From Xenorhabdus sp. BG5 (GTDB taxonomy: Bacteria > Pseudomonadota > Gammaproteobacteria > Enterobacterales > Enterobacteriaceae), in assembly GCF_015163665.1 (NCBI RefSeq), contig NZ_JADEUG010000005.1:85342-149341 (forward strand): a stretch of DNA of 64,000 nucleotides, written 5' to 3'. Positions 16,967-26,784 of this stretch are shown here, in pieces. How positions within the stretch are numbered: position 1 is the first letter of the stretch; each line of letters starts with the position of its first letter. The notes below the pieces were generated by a model. The model was given only the letters and a program-made list of their open reading frames with translations. It searched no databases and was not told the origin of the DNA. A program made the position numbers and the translations under genes.

Positions 16967-19900
16967 GACATTATCTCCAATAGGGCTTGTAATGGATGTT
17001 TAAGCAGTTTTCCTTCTATACGTTTCACCTGACTGCGACACGAATACCCAGTACTTAGGCAATGTTCTAAGGATAGATTTTTCAGTGTCGGAGCCCATGA
17101 AAGTTTGTAGATGCCAATGGATCTCTCCAGGTTTTTCTTTTCGTGACCATATGTACCTGCCATGCCACAACACCCGACATTGACATGATTCAATTGATGA
17201 CCAAAATGGCAGAAAATATCAGCCCACTGTTTGCCACTATTAGGTAATGCTGTCACTTCGGTACAGTGCCCAAGCAGATACCAGGCATCTCTGGACATTG
17301 AATCATCGTTTTTCGCTTGTGACATTTTTTCCGGCAGAATGCTGATTAGCCATTCATGTACCAACTGAACTTTAAAATTTCCCCTCCGTTCACCGAGAAT
17401 AGCGTTGTATTCATCCCGATAACACAGAACTAAAGCAGGATCGACACCGACCATAGGAATATTCAGGCGCGCTATCCGATTAAGGAAGTCAGCCGTTTTT
17501 CCCGCAGTTTTGGCAAATCGATTCAAGAACCCTTTGACGTGCTGTGCTTTTCCATTGGGTGAAAATGGCAATAAGACAGGCTTATACCCCAACTTTTCTG
17601 CCAGCAATACAAAATCAGTGACCACTTTCGCATCGTAATAACTTGTAAAAGGATCCTGGACAATCAGCACATGTTGGTCACGCTGTAATGATGACAAGCT
17701 TTCCAACTGTTCCAGCGTTGTCCTTGCTGCATAATGACCAGCAAGCTGCTGTTGCAATGTCGGGTAAGAGAGTAACGGCAGATCAGCCATGCCAATGGTA
17801 TGCTGGCTGATTTTTTGTACCCACGGTTGTTTCAGGAAAAAATTAAATACTCGCGGCGCTTTTGCCATCAATGGCGTACTGTGTTCAACATTAGCCACAA
17901 TATGATCACGCAATGGGCGCAAGTAACGGCTGTGATACAACGCTAAAAAGCGTGAACGAAACGAAGGGACATCAATCTTGATCGGACATTGTGTTGAACA
18001 CGCTTTACAGGCTAAACAACCTGACATCGCCTCTTTAACTTCATGCGAAAAATCATATTCACCTCGCCATGCCAGCCAACTATGACGTGTCTTTTCAATC
18101 AATCCCCGCAAACTGGGGCGCGCTTGATCCAGCCCATGCTCCAGTAATTTGGGTTCAACCCCTTGTTCTGTCAAAAGCCGCAACCACTCTCTCACCAGGG
18201 TCGCCCTGCCTTTGGGGGAATGTATGCGATGCTGACTGATTTTCATTGATGGACACATTGGGCTTCTGACATCAAAATTGAAGCATAATCCGTTACCATT
18301 ACATTCCATCGCGCCGCGGAATGCAGTCCTTACATTGACAGGAATAGTACGGTCGTAAGTCCCGCGCTTGGCTGCATCAACTTTCATCATTGGCGCATCG
18401 ACGCCAATTGGTGGACAAATTTTCCCCGGATTGAGTCGATTGAGTGGATCAAACACCGCTTTTATTCGGCGCAGTTCGTTATACAAGGCCTCACCAAAAA
18501 AGGCAGGGCTATATTCTGCTCGAAAACCCTTTCCATGTTCTCCCCATAACAAACCGCCATATTTGGCCGTCAAATGAACAACTTCATCAGAAATCTGCTT
18601 CATCAAGATTTCCTGCTGAGGATCACACATATCCAACGCAGGACGCACGTGCAAAACACCTGCATCTACATGACCAAACATGCCATAATTCAGTTTATGA
18701 TTATCCAAAAGCTGGCGAAATTCAGCAATGTAATCGGCAAGATGTTGAGGAGGAACACAGGTATCTTCGACAAATGGAATGGGTTTAGCTGGACCTTTAC
18801 TGTTGCCTAACAGCCCGACGGATTTTTTCCGCATGGCATAAATGAGCTCAATATCCCTCAAATCATGGCATATCTGATAGCCAATAATGCCCGCCTGATT
18901 TTTTTCCATCAATTCATCAAGGCGTAAGCAAAGTTCCTGCAATTGTTGATCAATTTCCTGTTCATCATTACCACTGAATTCGACAATATTCAGGCCTTGC
19001 ATATCCTTATCAGGCACATCGGTAATCAGTTCCTTCACGGAATGCCAGATGATATCTTCGCGCGCCAGATTAAGTACCTTAGAGTCTACCGTCTCCACTG
19101 AGAGCGCCTTGGCTTCGACCATAAAAGGAGCATTACGTAGGGCAGAATCAAAGGAGTCATATTTGACATTTACCAGTCGCCTGACTTTAGGTAACAGCGT
19201 GATATCCAGTGTCGCCTCGGTAATGAAGGCCAGAGTACCTTCAGATCCCGTCAAAATACGGGTGAGATCAAAAGACTGCATATCATCGCTGAATACATGG
19301 CGTAAATCGTATCCCGTCAGAAATCGATTGAGTTTAGGGAACTTCTCAATGATTAGTTTCCGTTGTTCACGGCAACGTTCCAATACCGTTTTATAAACAC
19401 GACCAGCTATACTCTCTTCTTGGGCAATCGATTCCGCCAATGCTGTGCTCATAGGACGGGTATCTAACATTTCCCCTCCCAATAAAACAGCACGTACACC
19501 CAGTACATGATCCGAGGTTTTGCCATAAACCAACGATCCCTGACCGGAAGCATCTGTATTGATCATGCCACCCAACGTAGCACGGTTACTGGTTGAAAGT
19601 TCTGGAGAGAAAAAATAACCGAAAGGTTTTAGATATTGATTAAGCTGATCTTTGATAACACCGGCTTCTACCCTTACCCATCCTTGCTCTGGGTTGATTT
19701 CCAGAATGCGGTTCATATAGCGGGACATGTCCACTACAATACCATTGTTAAGTGATTGCCCATTCGTGCCAGTTCCCCCGCCGCGTGGGGTAAATGTCAG
19801 AGCCTTAAAACGCTCCTCTTCTGCTATTCTTGTCAGCAGTACGACATCGGCGCTGGAACGAGGAAATACAACAGCTTGTGGTAACAGTTGATAAATACTG

Positions 19901-20034
19901 TTATCTGTCGCCATAGTCAGCCTATCAGCATAGCTACTAGCGGTGTCTCCAGTAAAACCCGCTTCTTTCAGTGCAGTCAAATAGTTCTGTGCCAGTTCAC
20001 TGACATGGGGGGCTTGTGATATACGTGGGATCAT
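16963..20034 (-). CDS. ydiJ: FAD/Fe-S D-2-hydroxyglutarate dehydrogenase YdiJ
   Basis: 1023 residues. Domains in order: FAD-binding PCMH type (about 45-280, with GGTGTNGQSLNNG), FAD-linked oxidase C-terminal domain (about 285-560, with FGHVDAGVLHVRP), a Fe-S ferredoxin-like part with CLACKACSTQCP near residue 670, and a C-terminal cysteine-rich domain with VGCCGMAG near residue 970. The E. coli homologue is a D-2-hydroxyglutarate dehydrogenase; the specificity here is inferred. It forms an operon with menI by a 4-base overlap. Confidence 0.9.
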   Translation of the reverse strand: MIPRISQAPHVSELAQNYLTALKEAGFTGDTASSYADRLTMATDNSIYQLLPQAVVFPRSSADVVLLTRIAEEERFKALTFTPRGGGTGTNGQSLNNGIVVDMSRYMNRILEINPEQGWVRVEAGVIKDQLNQYLKPFGYFFSPELSTSNRATLGGMINTDASGQGSLVYGKTSDHVLGVRAVLLGGEMLDTRPMSTALAESIAQEESIAGRVYKTVLERCREQRKLIIEKFPKLNRFLTGYDLRHVFSDDMQSFDLTRILTGSEGTLAFITEATLDITLLPKVRRLVNVKYDSFDSALRNAPFMVEAKALSVETVDSKVLNLAREDIIWHSVKELITDVPDKDMQGLNIVEFSGNDEQEIDQQLQELCLRLDELMEKNQAGIIGYQICHDLRDIELIYAMRKKSVGLLGNSKGPAKPIPFVEDTCVPPQHLADYIAEFRQLLDNHKLNYGMFGHVDAGVLHVRPALDMCDPQQEILMKQISDEVVHLTAKYGGLLWGEHGKGFRAEYSPAFFGEALYNELRRIKAVFDPLNRLNPGKICPPIGVDAPMMKVDAAKRGTYDRTIPVNVRTAFRGAMECNGNGLCFNFDVRSPMCPSMKISQHRIHSPKGRATLVREWLRLLTEQGVEPKLLEHGLDQARPSLRGLIEKTRHSWLAWRGEYDFSHEVKEAMSGCLACKACSTQCPIKIDVPSFRSRFLALYHSRYLRPLRDHIVANVEHSTPLMAKAPRVFNFFLKQPWVQKISQHTIGMADLPLLSYPTLQQQLAGHYAARTTLEQLESLSSLQRDQHVLIVQDPFTSYYDAKVVTDFVLLAEKLGYKPVLLPFSPNGKAQHVKGFLNRFAKTAGKTADFLNRIARLNIPMVGVDPALVLCYRDEYNAILGERRGNFKVQLVHEWLISILPEKMSQAKNDDSMSRDAWYLLGHCTEVTALPNSGKQWADIFCHFGHQLNHVNVGCCGMAGTYGHEKKNLERSIGIYKLSWAPTLKNLSLEHCLSTGYSCRSQVKRIEGKLLKHPLQALLEIMS

Positions 20035-20245
20035 TGGCTAATTGCCCCTTATTCTAATAAATATCCACATTGCTTTATCTATATACTATCTTGGATAACG
20101 TCACTCAGACAATTTTCTACTTCTGAGCAGGCAGGCTTTCAACCATATCACAATATTTATCGATTTTGAGTAACCAATGAAATAACGTTATATTTAGTTA
20201 CCGTTGTTACTGCCAACACTATTTAATTACCTGAGAAATGATTTC

Positions 20246-21355
20246 ATGGAAAAATCACAATCACACCAAGATTTACCTAAGTTGTTATTCGCTCTATTCT
20301 TCATTTTATTGCTCATTACCACCAGCTTTTGGGTCTTAAGTCCCTTTATTTTGGGATTTATTTGGTCAGGAATGGTAGTTATCGCAACCTGGCCATTATT
20401 GGAGAAATTACAACAACGATTATGGGGAAAACGCTGGATTGCAGTTTCTATCATGACGTTACTGTTGGTTTTGTTATTTGTTATCCCGATTGCGTTACTT
20501 GTCAGCAGCTTGGTAGAAAACAGTGCGCCATTGATTGAATGGGCAAGATCTCCTTCCTCTTTCCAACTTCCACAACTGGAATGGCTCAATCGAGTCCCTG
20601 TCATTGGCGAAGATTTATATCTTAAATGGCAGGACTTAATTGCTGATGGCAGTAACATACTGCTCAACAAAATTCCCCCTTACATCGGTAAAGCAGCAAC
20701 ATGGTTTTTTACCCAAGCCGCTAATGCAGGACGTTTTCTTTTCCATCTGGCACTGATGGTCATGTTCAGTGTATTACTTTATTGGAAGGGTGATCAGGTT
20801 ATGCTGAGTATCCGCCATTTTGCTATCCGACTGGCAGATAAACGCGGTGATGCCGTCGTATTGCTGGCTGCCCAATCGATCCGAGCCGTAGCTCTTGGCG
20901 TGGTGGTAACGGCGTTGGTTCAAGCTATTGCGGGCGGAATTGGGCTGGCAATTGCTGGCATTCCGTATCCAATGATATTGACAGTATTCATGTTTGTATG
21001 CTGTGTTGCCCAGCTAGGGCCTCTGCTTGTTCTCATTCCCTCTATCGCATGGCTTTATTGGACGGGGGAAACAACTTGGGGAACAATTTTAATTATCTGG
21101 AGCCTGATATTAACCACCATGGATGGTGTCCTACGCCCTTTCCTGATCCGTCTTGGCGCTGACTTGCCGATGGTATTAATTCTTACTGGTGTCATCGGCG
21201 GGATCCTTTCATTGGGTGTTATTGGGCTATTTATTGGGCCTGTTGTATTGGCTGTTTCTTACAGTTTACTATTGGCATGGATGAACGAAGTTCCTAAACC
21301 CGAAGGAAAAATGGCAGATATGGAAAAACATTTCGGGAAAAAGCACGTCAAATAA
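20246..21355 (+). CDS. ydiK: YdiK, AI-2E/PerM-family membrane transporter
   Basis: About 369 residues from the ATG at 20246; the frame is open to a TTG at 20204, but homologues start near 20246. About eight membrane spans are arranged as in the AI-2E family, with a conserved ALGVVVTALVQA segment and GPLLVLIPSIAWLYWTG. Family members export small molecules (TqsA) or drugs or ions; the substrate is unknown. It lies divergent from ydiJ, as in E. coli, and upstream of rprA. Confidence 0.87.
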   Translation: MEKSQSHQDLPKLLFALFFILLLITTSFWVLSPFILGFIWSGMVVIATWPLLEKLQQRLWGKRWIAVSIMTLLLVLLFVIPIALLVSSLVENSAPLIEWARSPSSFQLPQLEWLNRVPVIGEDLYLKWQDLIADGSNILLNKIPPYIGKAATWFFTQAANAGRFLFHLALMVMFSVLLYWKGDQVMLSIRHFAIRLADKRGDAVVLLAAQSIRAVALGVVVTALVQAIAGGIGLAIAGIPYPMILTVFMFVCCVAQLGPLLVLIPSIAWLYWTGETTWGTILIIWSLILTTMDGVLRPFLIRLGADLPMVLILTGVIGGILSLGVIGLFIGPVVLAVSYSLLLAWMNEVPKPEGKMADMEKHFGKKHVK

Positions 21356-21360
21356 TTAAA

Positions 21361-21394
21361 TAATTGCGCGAAAAAATAGTATTTCGCGCAATTA
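21361..21394 (+). terminator. Hairpin downstream of ydiK
   Basis: TAATTGCGCGAAA (21361-21373) pairs perfectly with TTTCGCGCAATTA (21382-21394). The T run afterwards is lacking, so strength is uncertain. Confidence 0.6.
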
Positions 21395-21525
21395 TAAAAA
21401 TGGTGAATATATCATCAGAACCCCATCTAAAATATAAAGTTATTTTTCGTAAAAAATAAAACCCACCAAGAAAATTGTTGCAAAAAAGTTATTTTCATAA
21501 AGTTTATTTTCTAATCTCTGTTTAT

Positions 21526-21539
21526 TAAGAGAATTCTTA
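21526..21539. promoter_or_regulatory. RcsB-box-like site upstream of rprA
   Basis: TAAGAGAATTCTTA differs from TAAGAATATTCTTA, a typical RcsB box, only at two spacer bases. RcsB activates rprA in E. coli. Its centre is about 70 bases before the inferred RNA 5' end, somewhat far, so the true transcript may start earlier. Confidence 0.55.
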
Positions 21540-21599
21540 ATGAATAAACTCACCTATTAAATTAGTATTCACTTCATCGAAACAAATGTTTCCCAGAGT

Positions 21600-21698
21600 A
21601 TTGCCACCTCAGCTTATAACGCCATAAGCTGGGTTCAACGAAGTATATATATTGCTGTGTGTAGTCTTTGCCTGTCAGCCCATGATAGGCTTTTTTTT
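21600..21698 (+). ncRNA. rprA: RprA small regulatory RNA
   Basis: The segment at 21651-21672 (ATTGCTGTGTGTAGTCTTTG and CC) is the same as the 3' half of E. coli RprA. A 5' hairpin CAGCTTAT/ATAAGCTG (21610-21631) and a terminator at 21670-21690 with eight Ts (21691-21698) match the RNA layout. Synteny also fits: downstream of ydiK, before ppsA. RprA is Hfq-dependent and activates rpoS translation. The 5' end is approximate. I aligned this from memory of the E. coli RNA. Confidence 0.85.
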
Positions 21699-21722
21699 GG
21701 CATTCCAAATCATGTAACATAG

Positions 21723-21762
21723 AATATAAAAGCCTGAAAGTATCTTAACAGACTTTTATATT
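21723..21762 (-). terminator. ppsA terminator
   Basis: AATATAAAAG-C-CTG (21723-21736) pairs with CAG-A-CTTTTATATT (21749-21762), giving two helices around a one-by-one mismatch just past the ppsA stop. Confidence 0.6.
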
Positions 21763-21776
21763 TGAATTAAATGCTA

Positions 21777-24155
21777 TTAATTATTTTCGGCCAAAGCAAT
21801 CCACGTTTTCACGACTGTATCAGGATTCAATGATAAACTGTCAATTCCTTCTTTCATTAACCACTGAGCAAAATCTTCATGATCCGAAGGCCCTTGTCCA
21901 CAGATGCCAACATATTTCCCCTGCCGTTTAGCCGCTTGAATTGCCATGGAAAGTAATTGTTTCACCGCTTCATTACGTTCATCAAATAATTCGGATACCA
22001 CACCAGAATCGCGATCTAATCCCAGAGCTAATTGCGTCATATCATTTGAACCAATTGAGAAGCCGTCAAAATATTCAAGGAATTGCTCTGCCAACAACGC
22101 ATTCGATGGAATTTCACACATCATGATGACTTTCAAACCATTCTCACCGCGTTTCAAATCCTGAGAGGCCAACTCCGCTATCACCGCTTCCGCTTGAGCA
22201 ACGGTACGCACAAACGGGATCATCACCTCAACGTTAGTTAATCCCATCACATTACGCACCCGTTTGATCGCCTCGCACTCCAAAGCAAAACATTGGCGGA
22301 AGCTGTCAGAAATGTAACGCCCTGCCCCACGGAAGCCCAGCATTGGGTTTTCTTCCCGTGGTTCATACCTGTCTCCACCCACTAAGTTCGCATATTCATT
22401 GGATTTAAAATCTGATAAGCGAACGATCACACGTTTGGGCCAGAATGCTGCCGCGAGCGTTGCAATCCCTTCGGTTAATTTCCCTACATAAAACTCAATA
22501 GGATCATCATAACCCACCATCAACGATCTAATTTGCTCTTGCAGCTCAGGAGATTGTTTGGCGTATTCAAGCAGAGCACGAGGATGCACACCGATCATTC
22601 GGTTAATAATAAACTCCAGTCGAGCCAAGCCTATCCCTTCATTTGGCAAACAGGCGAAATCAAATGCACGATCAGGATTGCCTACATTCATCATGATCTT
22701 CACATCCAATTCCGGCAGTTTATCAATTTGGGAACTCTGAACACTGAAATCTAGTTTATGCTGATAAACGTAACCCGTATCACCTTCCGAACAAGAAATC
22801 GTTACCTGTTGACCTTCTTGTAAACGTTCAGTCGCATCGCCACAACCCACAACGGCAGGAATACCCAACTCACGAGCAATAATGGCGGCATGACAGGTAC
22901 GTCCTCCACGATTAGTGACAATCGCTGCTGCTCTTTTCATGATCGGTTCCCAATCCGGATCAGTCATGTCAGTGACCAATACATCTCCCACTTGAATGCG
23001 ATCCATTTCACTTAGATTGTGGATAACCTTGACTGTTCCAACGCCGATACGATGCCCAATTGCTCGACCTTCCACCAATACATTACCTTGCTCATTGAGT
23101 TGGTAACGTTCCATTACCTGCTGATTTGAGCGGACAGTTTCAGGACGGGCTTGAACAATATATAACTTGCCATTATGTCCATCTTTCGCCCACTCGATAT
23201 CCATCGGACGGCCATAATGTTTCTCAATTAGCAAAGCTTGTCTGGCCAGCGCTTCCACTTCACTGTCAGCCAAAGAGAAACGATTGCGCAATTCCTCTGA
23301 TACCGTTTCTATACGCACTTGCTTCCCATGCTCTTTGCTATCTGCATAAACCATACGTATTTTTTTAGAGCCAAGATTACGGCGCACGATTGCAGGGCGA
23401 TTGTTCTTCAACGTTGGTTTGTGGACATAAAATTCATCAGGGTTTACTGCTCCCTGCACAACCATCTCCCCCAGACCATAAGCTGATGTAATGAACACAA
23501 CCTGATCAAAACCTGATTCAGTATCAATCGTAAACATCACGCCAGAGGAAGCCAAATCAGAACGCACCATGCGTTGTATACCCGCAGAAAGTGCCACACC
23601 ACGGTGGTCATACCCCTGATGGACACGATAAGAAATAGCACGATCATTAAAAAGTGATGCAAAGACGTGCTTGATAGCCACCATCACCGCATCAATGCCT
23701 TGCACATTCAAGAAAGTTTCTTGCTGTCCAGCAAAAGAAGCATCCGGCATATCTTCCGCGGTGGCAGAAGAACGCACGGCGAAAGAAGCATCAGGCTCGC
23801 CTTCAGACAATTGCAGATAGGCATCACGGATATCTTTTTCAAGTTGAGCCGTAAATGGCGTATCAATCACCCACTGACGAATTTGCGCGCCAGTTTTAGC
23901 CAACTGATTGATATCATCAACATTGGTTTCATCCAGCAATTGATAAATACGCTGGTTCACACCACTTTGTTCCAGAAAATCATTAAATGCCTGTGCAGTT
24001 GTAGCAAAACCATTGGGAACAGACACACCAAGCTCAGCCAGATTGGTGATCATCTCGCCAAGCGAGGCGTTTTTACCACCAACCCGATTAACGTCATTCA
24101 TGCCTAATTGGTTATACCAGAGTACATTGCTTGAGGTGAGGCCACTATTGGACAT
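21777..24155 (-). CDS. ppsA: Phosphoenolpyruvate synthase
   Basis: 792 residues, identical in length to E. coli PpsA. It makes phosphoenolpyruvate from pyruvate and ATP during gluconeogenesis. The nucleotide-binding domain is N-terminal ([24 protein letters not shown]), the swivelling phosphohistidine domain carries GGRTCHAAI, and the C-terminal PEP-binding barrel ends with [14 protein letters not shown], which holds the catalytic cysteine. It is divergent from its regulator ppsR. A Cra-like site lies about 105 bases upstream. Confidence 0.97.
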   Translation of the reverse strand: MSNSGLTSSNVLWYNQLGMNDVNRVGGKNASLGEMITNLAELGVSVPNGFATTAQAFNDFLEQSGVNQRIYQLLDETNVDDINQLAKTGAQIRQWVIDTPFTAQLEKDIRDAYLQLSEGEPDASFAVRSSATAEDMPDASFAGQQETFLNVQGIDAVMVAIKHVFASLFNDRAISYRVHQGYDHRGVALSAGIQRMVRSDLASSGVMFTIDTESGFDQVVFITSAYGLGEMVVQGAVNPDEFYVHKPTLKNNRPAIVRRNLGSKKIRMVYADSKEHGKQVRIETVSEELRNRFSLADSEVEALARQALLIEKHYGRPMDIEWAKDGHNGKLYIVQARPETVRSNQQVMERYQLNEQGNVLVEGRAIGHRIGVGTVKVIHNLSEMDRIQVGDVLVTDMTDPDWEPIMKRAAAIVTNRGGRTCHAAIIARELGIPAVVGCGDATERLQEGQQVTISCSEGDTGYVYQHKLDFSVQSSQIDKLPELDVKIMMNVGNPDRAFDFACLPNEGIGLARLEFIINRMIGVHPRALLEYAKQSPELQEQIRSLMVGYDDPIEFYVGKLTEGIATLAAAFWPKRVIVRLSDFKSNEYANLVGGDRYEPREENPMLGFRGAGRYISDSFRQCFALECEAIKRVRNVMGLTNVEVMIPFVRTVAQAEAVIAELASQDLKRGENGLKVIMMCEIPSNALLAEQFLEYFDGFSIGSNDMTQLALGLDRDSGVVSELFDERNEAVKQLLSMAIQAAKRQGKYVGICGQGPSDHEDFAQWLMKEGIDSLSLNPDTVVKTWIALAENN

Positions 24156-24256
24156 TAGAAACTATCCTTTTTACATTCGGAGGTACAAATCGGAAAATGA
24201 AAGCTGCACTTCACAGCAAGAAATAGCCTAGCACATTGTCTTGCCAAATATAGAAA

Positions 24257-24270
24257 GGTGAATCGATCAA
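24257..24270 (+). promoter_or_regulatory. Cra (FruR)-like operator upstream of ppsA
   Basis: GGTGAATCGATCAA fits RSTGAAWCGNTNHW at all 14 positions. It lies 102-115 bases upstream of the ppsA start. Cra activates ppsA in E. coli. Confidence 0.6.
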
Positions 24271-24417
24271 CCCAACAATATTATTTTATTACAGGTATAA
24301 TTTGGAAAGGATCTTAAGGGCATATACCAATCTGACTGCAAGATGCGTGTGATTTTATAGAGTTGTGTCAGTTGCAACTTGGAGTTTAATGCGTATAACG
24401 ATAAAAGAAGAGAGACA

Positions 24418-25281
24418 ATGGTAGAAATCCACCCTTCCCAAACAGCGGAAAATGAAATACTACAACGCAGCGTATTTTTTATTTCTGATGGAACGGCAAT
24501 CACAGCTGAAGTATTAGGCCATGCTGTGTTATCCCAATTTCCAATTACGATTACTTCCTATACCTTACCTTTCGTGACGAGCAAAACCAGAGCAGAGGAA
24601 GTCAAAGATCAAATAAACGCGATATATCAGCAAACCCAAATCAAACCATTAGTTTTTTATTCCATCATTTCAGATGAAGTTAAAAGCATTATTACCCGCA
24701 GTAACGGATTTTGTCAGGATATTGTTCAAACATTAGTGGCACCATTACAGCAAGAAATTGGCCTGAAACCCAAACCAGAATTACACCGAACTCACGGCTT
24801 ATCGAAAAAAAATCTGGGGCAATATGATGCACGTATTGCTGCCATTGATTACACTCTCGCCCACGATGATGGTATTTCATTACGTAATCTTGATCAGGCT
24901 CAAGTCATTATTCTTGGCGTATCACGGTGTGGAAAAACACCAACCAGCCTCTATCTTGCCATGCAATTTGGTATTCAGGCTGCAAACTATCCTTTTACCG
25001 CAGATGATATGGATAATTTGCAGTTACCCGCCGCTTTAAAATCCTTTCAGCATAAATTATTTGGTCTGACAATTAGCCCAGAAAGGCTTGCTGCTATCCG
25101 TGAAGAGCGGCGTGAAAATAGCCGTTATGCTTCGTTACGACAATGTCGGGTTGAAATTGCTGAAGTTGAGGCTTTATTCCGAAAAAATAAGATCAATTAC
25201 CTGAATACCACTAATTATTCTGTCGAAGAAATTTCGGCCAAAATTATTGACAGCATGGGATTAAAACGCCGTATGTTCTGA
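24418..25281 (+). CDS. ppsR: PpsR, PEP synthase regulatory kinase/pyrophosphorylase
   Basis: 287 residues from the ATG at 24418, preceded by AGAGA; a longer frame from 24379 has no homology upstream. This DUF299 protein uses ADP to phosphorylate a threonine of PpsA and inactivate it, and reverses this with phosphate. The N-terminal [18 protein letters not shown] is typical, the P-loop GVSRCGKT lies at residues 167-174, and the C-terminal part carries [16 protein letters not shown]. Divergent from ppsA, as in E. coli. Confidence 0.94.
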   Translation: MVEIHPSQTAENEILQRSVFFISDGTAITAEVLGHAVLSQFPITITSYTLPFVTSKTRAEEVKDQINAIYQQTQIKPLVFYSIISDEVKSIITRSNGFCQDIVQTLVAPLQQEIGLKPKPELHRTHGLSKKNLGQYDARIAAIDYTLAHDDGISLRNLDQAQVIILGVSRCGKTPTSLYLAMQFGIQAANYPFTADDMDNLQLPAALKSFQHKLFGLTISPERLAAIREERRENSRYASLRQCRVEIAEVEALFRKNKINYLNTTNYSVEEISAKIIDSMGLKRRMF

Positions 25282-25438
25282 TTTCAAAACGCAACATACT
25301 TAACAATATTTACTCACGACACTTTCTCGCGTAATTATCATGATTGTCTGTTGAATTTGCTGGGGGTTGAGTTATTGTGATTCCCCAGTTATTCCAGACT
25401 CTGTCACAATATAAAGTAAAATCCGAGAAAGAAAGTAT

Positions 25439-26485
25439 ATGTACAAAACAGATGAGTTAAGAACCCACCGCATTGATAGCCTGATCACACCTAAAGCACT
25501 TGCAGAACAATATCCTATATCAGACAAAATCTTACAAAATGTGACATTGTCACGAAAGCGTATTGAATCCATCCTGACAGGCGAAGATCAACGTCTATTG
25601 GTTATTATTGGCCCTTGCTCCATTCATGATGTTGATGCAGCTCTTGATTATGCCTCTCGCTTACGCATCCTGCGCGAAAAATACCAGCAAAATCTCGAAA
25701 TTGTGATGCGAACTTATTTCGAGAAACCAAGAACCGTTGTTGGCTGGAAAGGCTTGATTTCAGATCCCCTGTTAGACGGCTCTTGCCAGATTAATAAAGG
25801 GCTCTCTCTTGCCCGCAAACTGTTAATTGATATCAATGAATTAGGTGTTCCGACAGCCACAGAATTTCTGGATATGGTTACGGGTCAATACATTGCCGAT
25901 TTAATCAGTTGGGGGGCAATCGGCGCCAGAACAACAGAGAGCCAAATTCACCGAGAAATGGCTTCTGCCTTGTCATGTCCAGTAGGTTTTAAAAACGGGA
26001 CAGATGGCAATACGCTTATCGCTATTGATGCAATACGTGCAGTACGAGCCAGGCATCTGTTTTTGTCCCCAGATAAAAACGGTCAGATGACGATTTATCA
26101 AACCAGCGGCAACCCCTATGGACATATTATTATGCGTGGTGGGAAAAAACCGAATTACAGTGCTGAAGATATTGCAGCAACTTGCCACAAATTACATGAA
26201 TTTCACTTACCTGAACGCTTAATTGTGGATTGTAGCCATGCTAATTGCCAGAAAATTCATCGTCGCCAATTGGATATAGCAAGAAATATTGGTGAACAGA
26301 TCCAATTTGGCTCAACAGCGATTGCTGGTGTTATGGCTGAAAGCTTTTTAATTGAGGGAACGCAAAAAGTTATTAAGGGAGGATCTTTGACCTACGGCCA
26401 ATCTATTACCGATCCATGTCTTGGCTGGCAAGACACGGAAGAATTTATCAATATTCTTGATGAAGCCATGAGAAATCGTTCCTGA
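25439..26485 (+). CDS. aroH: DAHP synthase, tryptophan-regulated type
   Basis: 348 residues of the class I AroF/G/H family, the first step of the shikimate pathway. Conserved motifs: IIGPCSIHDVDAALDYA, MRTYFEKPRTVVGWKG, ARTTESQIHREMASAL, and the metal-site segment VDCSHANCQKIH. Synteny downstream of ppsR identifies it as aroH, the Trp-sensitive isozyme in E. coli. I did not find a convincing TrpR operator in the 157 bases upstream, so regulation is open. Confidence 0.92.
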   Translation: MYKTDELRTHRIDSLITPKALAEQYPISDKILQNVTLSRKRIESILTGEDQRLLVIIGPCSIHDVDAALDYASRLRILREKYQQNLEIVMRTYFEKPRTVVGWKGLISDPLLDGSCQINKGLSLARKLLIDINELGVPTATEFLDMVTGQYIADLISWGAIGARTTESQIHREMASALSCPVGFKNGTDGNTLIAIDAIRAVRARHLFLSPDKNGQMTIYQTSGNPYGHIIMRGGKKPNYSAEDIAATCHKLHEFHLPERLIVDCSHANCQKIHRRQLDIARNIGEQIQFGSTAIAGVMAESFLIEGTQKVIKGGSLTYGQSITDPCLGWQDTEEFINILDEAMRNRS

Positions 26486-26500
26486 ATCCTTTCCTTATTT

Positions 26501-26526
26501 TGGCTCCCACTGACTATCGGGAGCCA
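26501..26526 (+). terminator. Hairpin downstream of aroH
   Basis: TGGCTCCC (26501-26508) pairs with GGGAGCCA (26519-26526). There is no T run, so it is a terminator candidate only. Confidence 0.5.
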
Positions 26527-26617
26527 ATCGCTATAAATTTAAATCCTTTAGAATCAAAATATTAACTTAAAATTTCAGGTATAGAAAAAATAGCTTGAAG
26601 TTAACCACTATTGAAAC

Positions 26618-26636
26618 GATAATTATTCTCAATATC
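26618..26636 (-). promoter_or_regulatory. Fur box upstream of hemR
   Basis: On the minus strand the 19 bases read GATATTGAGAATAATTATC, 17 of 19 matching a typical Fur box (GATAATGAGAATCATTATC). Overlapping similar sequence continues to about 26652. This supports iron repression of the heme uptake operon that starts 150 bases downstream. Confidence 0.75.
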
Positions 26637-26784
26637 AGAATAATTATTGTTCAATAAAATCAAATGCATTGATGGTCAACTCTGACACAATAAAAAATCT
26701 AACAAACTCACTGCTAAATAACAGTGATATATCAGTTAATTGTGTTCATAAGAACGCACTATTTCACTATGGAAATTGACTTGC

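Noticed and set aside
20204..20245. Upstream extension of ydiK from a TTG codon
   Set aside because: No ribosome site and no match to family N-termini; the ATG at 20246 fits better.
26486..26784. A hemP gene before hemR
   Set aside because: Reading the gap gave only the hairpin and Fur region; no 55-65-residue HemP-like ORF.
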